Below, in pieces: positions 1 to 6,473 of a stretch of DNA of 27,955 nt. The notes under the pieces are model-generated. The model was not told where the DNA came from and made no database searches. It saw nothing but the letters and a program-made list of their open reading frames with translations. A program made the translations under genes and the position numbers. The stretch is from Lachnospiraceae bacterium (GTDB lineage: Bacteria > Bacillota > Clostridia > Lachnospirales > Lachnospiraceae): positions 1 to 27,955 of the forward strand of contig CAAGMZ010000032.1 of assembly GCA_900771195.1 (NCBI GenBank). The letters run 5' to 3'. Positions within the stretch are counted from its first letter, which is position 1; each line of letters begins with the position of its first letter.

Positions 1-252
1 GAGACAACAACGGTACCTGAGACAACAACGGTACCTGAGACAACAACAGTACCCGAGACAACAACGGTACCTGAGACAACAACAGTACCTGAGACTACAA
101 CAGTACCCGAGACAACAACGGTACCTGAGACTACAACAGTACCCGAGACGACAACAGCGGCTGAGACAACGACTGTACCTGAGACAACAACGGTAGCTGA
201 GACGACAGCAGTGCCCGAGACTACAACAGTACCTGAGACGACAACAGCGGCT
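1..252 (+). repeat. 18-bp coding tandem repeat, 14 units
   Basis: Fourteen consecutive in-frame 18-bp units encode ETTTVP, with variants ending AA or VA. Most units differ only at third codon positions, and two near-identical forms alternate. The array runs off the left edge, so the total copy number is unknown. This is the kind of array that changes length by slippage or unequal recombination. Confidence 0.95.
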
Positions 253-645
253 GAGACAACGACAGATGGCGGAATGGAAGCCGGAGACGATGACACGAAA
301 GAGACAACAACAGATGGCGAAATGGTAGCCGGAGACGATGACACGAAAGAGACAACAACAGATGGCGGAATGATAGCCGGTGATGATGATGAAAAAGAAA
401 CGACTACCGTAGCTGAAGAAGACGAGACTTCTGCGGATGGTACCGGTCTTGTAGACGGAAGCTCTGATGAGAAGACTACGGATGGTGACGGTTCATCAAG
501 CTCAAGCTATAAGAAGGGCAGAAATCCTGAAGTTGAGGCAGATACAGGTGATACCAATATACTTAAGATAATGCAGATTGTAATGATTATTTCAGGAGCC
601 TGCTTTGCCGGACTTGGAATCTATGGTCTTGCCAGAAAGAGATAA
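1..645 (+). CDS. Thr-rich tandem-repeat surface protein, C-terminal part
   Basis: The reading frame is open from base 1, so the true start lies outside the window; 214 residues are visible. Residues 1-84 are fourteen ETTTVP-type hexapeptides. Residues 85-132 are three 16-residue units of the type ETTTDG..AGDDD.K, followed by an acidic linker and a five-Ser run. The C-terminus has the order expected of a cell-wall sorting signal: a short motif (EADTGD, residues 179-184), a hydrophobic stretch (about 187-209), and a basic tail ending LARKR. The motif is not a canonical LPxTG, so the protein may be sortase-anchored through a variant motif or simply held by the membrane segment. The Thr/Pro-rich stalk suggests a wall-spanning spacer presenting an N-terminal domain that cannot be seen here. 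The function of the missing part is unknown. Confidence 0.8.
   Translation, partial: ETTTVPETTTVPETTTVPETTTVPETTTVPETTTVPETTTVPETTTVPETTTAAETTTVPETTTVAETTAVPETTTVPETTTAAETTTDGGMEAGDDDTKETTTDGEMVAGDDDTKETTTDGGMIAGDDDEKETTTVAEEDETSADGTGLVDGSSDEKTTDGDGSSSSSYKKGRNPEVEADTGDTNILKIMQIVMIISGACFAGLGIYGLARKR
253..396 (+). repeat. 48-bp coding tandem repeat, 3 units
   Basis: Three in-frame 48-bp units (253-300, 301-348, 349-396) each encode ETTTDG, a short variable hydrophobic stretch, AGDDD and K. Each begins with the same ETTT block as the 18-bp array, so the longer unit looks like an expanded derivative of the shorter one. Confidence 0.9.
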
Positions 646-688
646 AAATAATACGGTTTTATCAGAATTAATTATAGTGTGAACCTTT

Positions 689-736
689 AAACAGGGGTTT
701 GTAACATGGCAACATGGTATGAACCCCTGTTTTTTC
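689..736 (+). terminator. Rho-independent terminator of the repeat-protein gene
   Basis: AACAGGGGTT pairs with AACCCCTGTT across a loop of about 20 nt, followed directly by a run of T. It lies about 45 bases after the stop codon. The loop is long for a terminator and contains two ACATGG copies. Confidence 0.85.
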
Positions 737-765
737 TTGCCTTAATGAGCGTTTTGGTATAAAAT
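737..765 (+). promoter_or_regulatory. Putative sigma-A promoter for the DUF1653 gene
   Basis: TTGCCT (737-742), a 17-nt spacer, then TAAAAT (760-765). An overlapping extended -10 reading, TGgTATAAA, is also possible. It sits just after the upstream terminator and about 80 bases before the start codon. Confidence 0.45.
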
Positions 766-845
766 AATGTAGATGTCCGGAATAGTGAAGGCAATAGTGG
801 CAGACGACGGTTGGTTATCTGCCTGTTTTGGAAAGGCGGTTTTTT

Positions 846-1448
846 ATGGAAGGCAACAGAACTGTTAATAAGGGCGACATATACAGACATTTCAAGAATA
901 AGCTGTATCAGGTTGTAGCTGTGGCATATCATTCTGAAACTAAGGAAAAATACGTTGTATATCAGGCACTGTACGGAGATTTTAAGACGTATATACGCCC
1001 GTTTGATATGTTTATGAGCGAGGTTGACCATGTGAAATATCCGGATGTCAGTCAAAAATACAGGTTTGAAAAGGTTGAGCTTGATAACGCCGGTAAAATT
1101 ACATGGTGTGAGAGCAGCAGCGAACAGACTCTTAGTGATAGCTTTGGTGATAGTGAAACATCAGGAGAAATGCAGGATGATTGTTATGAAAATCCGGACG
1201 ATACAGTGAAGTCGCAGGAAACAGCCCGGGTAAATCCATATCTTTTGGAATTTCTTGATAAGGAAAGCATAAAGGATAAGATAGAATATATTAACACAAT
1301 TAAAAGTAAAGTTGATAACAGGCTTATAAGCGATATTGCTGCAGCTTTGGATCTTACCATAGGTGATGGTGACAGGGATGACAGATTCAGGCAGCTGGTA
1401 AGCTGTCTGAAAACCATGGCAAGATTCGAGTGCGGACGGTTGAGATAG
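846..1448 (+). CDS. DUF1653 domain protein
   Basis: A protein of 200 residues. The N-terminal part (about 8-70) matches DUF1653: GDIYRHFKNKLYQV, then HSETKEKYVVYQALYGD and a proline-containing RPFDMF segment. DUF1653 is a small domain of unknown biochemical role found alone or fused to other parts. A low-complexity acidic linker (about 85-130) leads to a helical C-terminal part (about 130-200) that I do not recognise. An in-frame TTG exists at 828, but ATG 846 is preferred because GGAAAGGCGG lies at the right distance upstream. The DUF2079 gene begins 9 bases after the stop, so the two are probably co-transcribed. Confidence 0.8.
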   Translation: MEGNRTVNKGDIYRHFKNKLYQVVAVAYHSETKEKYVVYQALYGDFKTYIRPFDMFMSEVDHVKYPDVSQKYRFEKVELDNAGKITWCESSSEQTLSDSFGDSETSGEMQDDCYENPDDTVKSQETARVNPYLLEFLDKESIKDKIEYINTIKSKVDNRLISDIAAALDLTIGDGDRDDRFRQLVSCLKTMARFECGRLR

Positions 1449-1457
1449 GGACATTAT

Positions 1458-3245
1458 ATGAAAGAATTTTTACAGAAAATAAAGAAAAATATTACATTCG
1501 AGAAAGTGATAGTCCGGCTTGTAATGGCCTGGCTTCTTACTACACTTGTTTTTTTTGTTAAAAACAGCGGGAGCTTTGAGACACCTGCGTATGCTGCCAA
1601 TATAAACATGCCCATGTACCTTTGCTTTGTGCTGCTGTTCTTTGTTTTTTTCTGTGCACTTGGGCAGTATAAGCTGTTTGCGTGGGTTGAGACATATGGA
1701 CCGATGATTCTGGTGACTGTGTACGGATTTCTTACAGTGAGCAGCATTAATGATGTTACATATCTTGTCGGACTGCTGCTGGTTCTTGCCATAGCTGTAG
1801 GGTATGCGGTAAGCAAGACGAAGGTGTTTATCGATATTAAGAAAAAATCAACAGTGTATATAATTTATGGGCTGGCTGCATGCTTTTATCTTACGATTGC
1901 AGGTGGCACAGTGGTTTTACGGTATCTGAATTATGCAAGCCCGGCCTTTGATTTTGGCATATGGGTACAGATGTTTCATAATATGAGGACCACTCTTGAG
2001 CCTGTTACGACTGTCGAAAGAGAAAGAGTTCTTTCTCATTTTGCAGTTCATTTCTCACCGATATATTATCTGTTCCTGCCTTTCTATGCCATATTCCCAA
2101 GCCCGATAACACTGCAGGTTCTTCAGGTAGTGACATTGGCAAGCGGCCTTATACCGGTGTGCCTTCTCTGCAAAAAATTCGGACTCAGCAAAACGGCAAC
2201 AGCGGCATTCGGCATTATTTTTGCACTGTTTCCGGTGCTGACTACAGGATGCTTTTATGATCTTCATGAAAATTGTTTCCTTGTTCCGATTCTTTTGTGG
2301 CTCTTTTACTTTATTGAGAAAGATAAGCTGAAGGGTATCGTAATCTTTTCGCTGCTTCTGCTGATGGTGAAGGAGGATGCTCCGCTTTATCTGGCATGTG
2401 TGGGCCTGTACATGATTTTTGGCAAAAGAAAATATGCGTGCGGCACCATTGTGACTGCGGCGGCAATCGGATTTTTCGGTATTGTAATGTTCATAATGCA
2501 GCGTTTCGGACTGGGCGTGATGACATACAGGTATGACAATTTTATTGCCGAAGAGGGCGGCGGTCTTATGGATGTAGTGAGGAATTTTGTGACCAATCCG
2601 GCATATGCGCTCAGTCAGTGTTTTACGGGACAGAAGCTTGAATTCCTTCTTTACATGTTTTTGCCTCTTGGATTTATGCCGCTTGTGACTGACAAAATAT
2701 CCAAGTTTATTTTGCTGCTGCCGATGTTGGTTGTGAATCTTGCGACAGACTATAAATACCAGTACTCGATATTTTTCCAGTATGCTTTTGGAACACTTGC
2801 AATATTATTCTATCTTGCAATATCGAATTATGCTGAACTGTCGGAAAAAGCAAGAAGATTCATGTGCTCAATTGCAATATGCGGTTCGATTGTCATACTT
2901 CCGGTATGCTCGCTGTCAAAGTCATATTATATCGACAGTTACCGTAATTCCGCAGAAACGCGACGGATTCTTGATGATGTTGTTGCTTCAATACCAAAAG
3001 ATGCGTCAGTGAGTGCTTCAACCTTCCTTGTTCCTCACCTTGCACAGAGAACAGAGGTTTATGAATATCCGAGACTTTACGGCACGAAAATCGAAACGGA
3101 TTATGTAATCTATGATGCCAGATACGGAGAACTTAAGGAAGCGGACAGAAAAGAGCTTGAAGACCTTGGATATGTTTCCGTCAGCGAGGCAGAGGGCGTG
3201 TATGAGCTTTTTATGCTGGATGATGACGGAATAAAAAGTGAATAA
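1458..3245 (+). CDS. DUF2079 family polytopic membrane protein
   Basis: A protein of 595 residues with many hydrophobic segments up to about residue 475 and a soluble C-terminal stretch. Hallmarks of DUF2079 are visible: FDFGIWVQ (D165), HFAVHFSPIYY (H194, H198) followed by FPSPITLQ, and KEDAPL (E306, D307). The family is predicted to have a GT-C-like membrane glycosyltransferase fold, in which acidic residues in the first outer loop would bind a lipid-phosphate sugar donor; no activity is established for this member. The C-terminal part has the SIPKDASVSAS and phLAQR pattern also usual in the family. It is probably co-transcribed with the DUF1653 gene. The ribosome site is weak (AGGGA). Confidence 0.8.
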   Translation: MKEFLQKIKKNITFEKVIVRLVMAWLLTTLVFFVKNSGSFETPAYAANINMPMYLCFVLLFFVFFCALGQYKLFAWVETYGPMILVTVYGFLTVSSINDVTYLVGLLLVLAIAVGYAVSKTKVFIDIKKKSTVYIIYGLAACFYLTIAGGTVVLRYLNYASPAFDFGIWVQMFHNMRTTLEPVTTVERERVLSHFAVHFSPIYYLFLPFYAIFPSPITLQVLQVVTLASGLIPVCLLCKKFGLSKTATAAFGIIFALFPVLTTGCFYDLHENCFLVPILLWLFYFIEKDKLKGIVIFSLLLLMVKEDAPLYLACVGLYMIFGKRKYACGTIVTAAAIGFFGIVMFIMQRFGLGVMTYRYDNFIAEEGGGLMDVVRNFVTNPAYALSQCFTGQKLEFLLYMFLPLGFMPLVTDKISKFILLLPMLVVNLATDYKYQYSIFFQYAFGTLAILFYLAISNYAELSEKARRFMCSIAICGSIVILPVCSLSKSYYIDSYRNSAETRRILDDVVASIPKDASVSASTFLVPHLAQRTEVYEYPRLYGTKIETDYVIYDARYGELKEADRKELEDLGYVSVSEAEGVYELFMLDDDGIKSE

Positions 3246-3306
3246 AGGTGTATAATGATGCTGGTGGTTAAAGACCGTCCCGCATTTATATAACATTCAT
3301 AAGGTT

Positions 3307-3337
3307 CAGTGCTCCTGATACGGGAGCACTGATTTTG
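3307..3337 (+). terminator. Possible terminator after the DUF2079 gene
   Basis: CAGTGCTCC pairs perfectly with GGAGCACTG over a 7-nt loop (3307-3331). The following tract, ATTTTGG, is only weakly T-rich, so termination may be incomplete. Confidence 0.55.
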
Positions 3338-3347
3338 GCTTGTATGC

Positions 3348-3376
3348 TTGCAAGAAATGTCCCAAAGTTGTATAAT
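3348..3376 (+). promoter_or_regulatory. Promoter of the GH13 gene
   Basis: TTGCAA (3348-3353), a 17-nt spacer, then perfect TATAAT (3371-3376). It lies about 30 bases before the start codon and after a terminator. The -35 box is embedded in the 8-bp palindrome CTTGCAAG, which could be part of an operator. Confidence 0.7.
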
Positions 3377-3404
3377 AATTGAGATTGGGGAGATTGGAGT
3401 CAGT

Positions 3405-5513
3405 ATGGAATTAAAGAAAATTTTTGATGAGATGCCGTCACATGAAAAGACATTGATGTACCTGATGAATATGCGACCGGTACTGAATTCCAAAGCACTT
3501 TTTCATGACGAGACGGAGCAGTTTCTTGATCCATGCGAACCTGATAAGAACAGTGATGTTACGATAAGGTTCAGAGCCTTGAAAAATAACATTGAAATAG
3601 TGAAACTGGTTGTGAACGGCGCTTTGCACGAGATGAAAAAGTGCGGAAGTGACCGGCTGTTTGATTATTATTCAGCTACAATACATGTTGGCGAGGACAG
3701 TGTTAATTATTATTTTGAGGTGTGCTCGGGAAAGACCGTTGTCTTTTATAATCAGCTGGGTGCAGTCAGTGAGCTGAACCAGTTCTATAATTTTGTTATT
3801 TACCCCGGTTTTAAGACGCCTGAGTGGATGCGGGGTTCAGTTATATATCAGATTTATGTTGACAGGTTTTTTAACGGGGACAAGAGCAATGATGTTGTGA
3901 CCGATGAATACAGTTATATCGGCGAGCATGTCACTCATGTCGATAACTGGGATAAGTATCCTGCCGCAATGGGTGTCAGGGAATTTTACGGAGGCGACCT
4001 TGCGGGAGTCATTGAAAAGCTTGATTATCTGCAGGATTTGGGAATTCAGTGTATTTATTTTAATCCGCTTTTTGTGTCGCCGTCTAATCATAAGTATGAT
4101 ATTCAGGATTACGATTATATAGATCCGCACATAGGAAAGATAGTGGAGGATGGCGGAGAACCTCTGCCTTCGGATGTCAATGATAATTCAAAGGCAACAA
4201 AGTATATTAAACGCGTGACGGGAATTGCCAATCTTGAGGCAAGCAATGAGCTTTTTGCACGGCTGGTTGATGAGGCACACAAAAGAAACATCAGGGTCAT
4301 AATAGACGGAGTGTTTAATCACTGCGGTTCATTTAATAAATGGCTGGATCGGGAAAGAATTTACGAAAACAGCGAGAATTTCCATAAGGGTGCATATATT
4401 TCAGCGGACAGTCCCTACAGGGATTTTTTCCAGTTCAATAACCAGAATGCATGGCCATATAATGAAAGCTACAACGGCTGGTGGGGGCACAATACCCTTC
4501 CGAAGCTTAATTACGAAGGTTCCCAGAAGCTTGAGCAGTATATACTTGATATCGGACGCAAATGGGTTTTGCCACCCTACAATGCAGACGGATGGCGTCT
4601 TGATGTGGCGGCTGATCTGGGGTGCACAGAAGAGTACAATCACGGTTTTTGGAAGAGGTTCCGCGCAGCTGTCAAAGAAGCCAATCCTGATGCTGTTATT
4701 CTTGCGGAGCATTATGGTGACTGTAATGCATGGCTTCATGGCGACGAGTGGGATACAATAATGAACTATGATGCTTTTATGGAACCGGTGACATGGTTTC
4801 TGACCGGAATGGAGAAGCACAGTGATTCTTTTGACCAGAATCAGATAGGAAATCCGGAATATTTTTTCGGGGCTATGCGCCACAATATGTCGCGTCTTGG
4901 AGCAGGGCCGGTCAGGATAGCCATGAACGAACTTTCCAATCATGACCATTCCAGATTCCTCACAAGGACCAACAGAACCGTCGGAAGGACTGAATCACGG
5001 GGACCGAGGGCGGCCGAAGAGAACATAAACAAGGCAGTTTTTCGGGAAGCAGTGGTGATACAGATGACATGGCCCGGAGCACCTACGGTTTATTATGGCG
5101 ATGAAGCAGGCGTGTGCGGGTGGACCGATCCCGACAACAGGAGGACATACCCCTGGGGGCATGAAGATAAAGAACTTATCGCCTTTCACAGAGAAATTAT
5201 TAAGCTTCACAAAGAAATACCGGCACTGGTGAAGGGGTCATACAAGAGCATATACGGCGAATATAATGTAATAGCATACGGACGTTTTTGCGGGAACAGT
5301 AAGGCTGTGACTGTGATTAACAATAATGGATATGAGAAGAAAATCCAGCTTGAGGTATGGCAGGTAGGAGTAGGTGGCGGGGGAATCATGCGCCAGGTAA
5401 TCCTTACCGACGAGAGAGGATATGTGACGGATTGCGGAAGGTATCAGGCTGAGCTTGGAAGAGTGACGATTACGATGCCGGCATATTCGGGAACAATACT
5501 TGTTATGGAGTAA
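3405..5513 (+). CDS. GH13 alpha-glucan hydrolase, neopullulanase/cyclomaltodextrinase type
   Basis: A protein of 702 residues without a signal peptide, so probably cytoplasmic. An N-terminal beta domain (about 25-125, CBM34-like) precedes the (beta/alpha)8 barrel. The four GH13 regions are present: DGVFNH (301-306), GWRLDVA with nucleophile D400 and R398, AEHYGD with acid/base E435, and NHDHSR with H513 and transition-state stabiliser D514. The N-terminal domain and overall length fit the GH13_20-like group, which hydrolyses cyclodextrins, pullulan or maltooligosaccharides; exact specificity cannot be read from the sequence. The start is ATG 3405, downstream of GGGGAGATTGGAG. An earlier in-frame start at 3348 would begin inside the promoter and is rejected. 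The TetR-type gene follows 21 bases after the stop. Confidence 0.9.
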   Translation: MELKKIFDEMPSHEKTLMYLMNMRPVLNSKALFHDETEQFLDPCEPDKNSDVTIRFRALKNNIEIVKLVVNGALHEMKKCGSDRLFDYYSATIHVGEDSVNYYFEVCSGKTVVFYNQLGAVSELNQFYNFVIYPGFKTPEWMRGSVIYQIYVDRFFNGDKSNDVVTDEYSYIGEHVTHVDNWDKYPAAMGVREFYGGDLAGVIEKLDYLQDLGIQCIYFNPLFVSPSNHKYDIQDYDYIDPHIGKIVEDGGEPLPSDVNDNSKATKYIKRVTGIANLEASNELFARLVDEAHKRNIRVIIDGVFNHCGSFNKWLDRERIYENSENFHKGAYISADSPYRDFFQFNNQNAWPYNESYNGWWGHNTLPKLNYEGSQKLEQYILDIGRKWVLPPYNADGWRLDVAADLGCTEEYNHGFWKRFRAAVKEANPDAVILAEHYGDCNAWLHGDEWDTIMNYDAFMEPVTWFLTGMEKHSDSFDQNQIGNPEYFFGAMRHNMSRLGAGPVRIAMNELSNHDHSRFLTRTNRTVGRTESRGPRAAEENINKAVFREAVVIQMTWPGAPTVYYGDEAGVCGWTDPDNRRTYPWGHEDKELIAFHREIIKLHKEIPALVKGSYKSIYGEYNVIAYGRFCGNSKAVTVINNNGYEKKIQLEVWQVGVGGGGIMRQVILTDERGYVTDCGRYQAELGRVTITMPAYSGTILVME

Positions 5514-5534
5514 GAAAGCATAATCGGGAGAACC

Positions 5535-6101
5535 ATGGAACAGATAAAAGAACTGACAAAGAGACTTATAGCCAACAGCTTCAAGGAATTGATGCTGCAG
5601 CTGCCCTTTGAAAAAATTACAATTAAAATGATCACCGATCACGCCAATGTTATAAGACCAACGTTTTATAACCATTTTCACGACAAGTATGAGCTTTTGG
5701 AGTGGATATTGCAGGATGAAATACTGGAGCGGGCGGAGGAATGTTTTCATCTGGGTGACGGAAGCAATGCCATACAATCAATTATCTCAGGCATGTATGA
5801 AGAGCGTGATTTTTACCGGAAGGCCTTTGATGTTGAAGGACAGAATGGATTTGCGGAGACTTTTGCATCAAAGCTTGCAGCAATGTTCAGAAAAGCATCG
5901 GGAATTCAGAACATAACCGGAGACAATGCGGATGCCAAACAGGAACTTGTTTCCAGGTATTATGCAAGCGGACTGATTACGGTAATAAGATTTATGATTT
6001 TTGACGCCGGAGACATGAAAACAGATGATATAATTATGCTTTACAAGCATCTTGTCAACCATACGGTTTATGATGTTCTGTCGGCTGACAAGCCTGAATA
6101 A
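5535..6101 (+). CDS. TetR/AcrR-family transcriptional regulator
   Basis: A protein of 188 residues. The N-terminal helix-turn-helix is typical of TetR: FEKITIKMITDHANV, then RPTFYNHFHDKYELLEWIL (about 17-60). The C-terminal part resembles the TetR_C_8-like domain seen in DhaS/YxbF-type members, but the ligand is not predictable. GGGAG lies four bases before the ATG. It directly follows the GH13 gene and is probably co-transcribed with it, so control of the glucan gene and of itself is plausible but only inferred from position. No terminator is visible before the 6S promoter. Confidence 0.85.
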   Translation: MEQIKELTKRLIANSFKELMLQLPFEKITIKMITDHANVIRPTFYNHFHDKYELLEWILQDEILERAEECFHLGDGSNAIQSIISGMYEERDFYRKAFDVEGQNGFAETFASKLAAMFRKASGIQNITGDNADAKQELVSRYYASGLITVIRFMIFDAGDMKTDDIIMLYKHLVNHTVYDVLSADKPE

Positions 6102-6139
6102 AATCCTTACAAACAAGTTGTACAAAACATGAATTTTCC

Positions 6140-6168
6140 TTGCAAAAATGCATACAATAGAGTATACT
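6140..6168 (+). promoter_or_regulatory. Promoter of the 6S RNA gene
   Basis: TTGCAA (6140-6145), an exact 17-nt spacer, then TATACT (6163-6168). The predicted transcript start is near 6175, about 16 bases before the closing stem of the RNA begins. Confidence 0.7.
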
Positions 6169-6175
6169 GAACTTA

Positions 6176-6377
6176 GTAAATAAGTTTGGTTATGCTACCT
6201 GAAATGCTCGATAACTTCTATAATTTTGAACCTACATTTGACTAAAGGGATTCCTATATCTTTAAGTGGATGTCAGGCCTCCGTTTGCAGTGGAAGGCAG
6301 AAGCTTATTTGCGGTTACCCACCTGGCTTAGGCTAGGCGTCAAGATAATAGGAGCCGGCATTTTGGGGGCATATATT
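6176..6377 (+). ncRNA. ssrS: 6S RNA
   Basis: The 372-base stretch between the TetR and SpoIID genes holds this RNA with its promoter and terminator. The 5' part TATGCTACCTGAAATGC (6191-6207) pairs with GCATTTTGGGGGCATA (6358-6373), with one bulge and one mismatch, to form a long closing stem. The stem edge CTGAAATGCTCG and the 3' GCCGGCATTTTGGGG closely resemble the E. coli 6S closing stem. A large internal bubble follows, whose 5' side contains TATAAT (6219-6224). It is bounded by a TTGAC/GTCAA helix. The inner part includes GGTTACCCACCTGG, as in many 6S RNAs. 6S RNA binds the housekeeping RNA polymerase by imitating an open promoter. Ends are approximate, taken from the promoter and terminator. 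Confidence 0.85.
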
Positions 6378-6409
6378 AATAGACCTGAATTTTTTCAGGT
6401 CTATTTTTA
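6378..6409 (+). terminator. Intrinsic terminator of 6S RNA
   Basis: AATAGACCTGAA and TTCAGGTCTATT form a perfect 12-bp stem over a TTTT loop, followed by further T residues. It separates the 6S gene from the SpoIID-domain gene. Confidence 0.9.
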
Positions 6410-6473
6410 TGTGCAACGAATAGAGTATAGAGAGGATACATGTCCTCTATGCTTGAAATGTGGGAGACTTGTT

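Noticed and set aside
1..252. Regular short repeats that might suggest a CRISPR array.
   Set aside because: The units are contiguous 18-bp codon-aligned repeats without spacers and encode ETTTVP.
3250..3260. TATAAT just after the DUF2079 gene as a promoter.
   Set aside because: No -35 box lies at a suitable distance, and a terminator hairpin follows before any gene.
4401..4949. Long reverse-strand open frame inside the GH13 gene.
   Set aside because: It is antisense to catalytic motifs, has no family resemblance and no ribosome site; the same applies to the reverse frame at 13321-14217 inside prmA.
6176..6377. SRP RNA or a raiA-type structured RNA as alternative for the ncRNA.
   Set aside because: The SRP GGAAGGAAGCAGC-like core is absent, and the closing stem and ACCCACCT segment match 6S RNA better.
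6270..6473. Open reading frame extending the SpoIID-domain protein 68 residues upstream.
   Set aside because: It runs through the 6S RNA and its terminator, has no ribosome site, and the membrane anchor starts properly at ATG 6474 after GGGAG.
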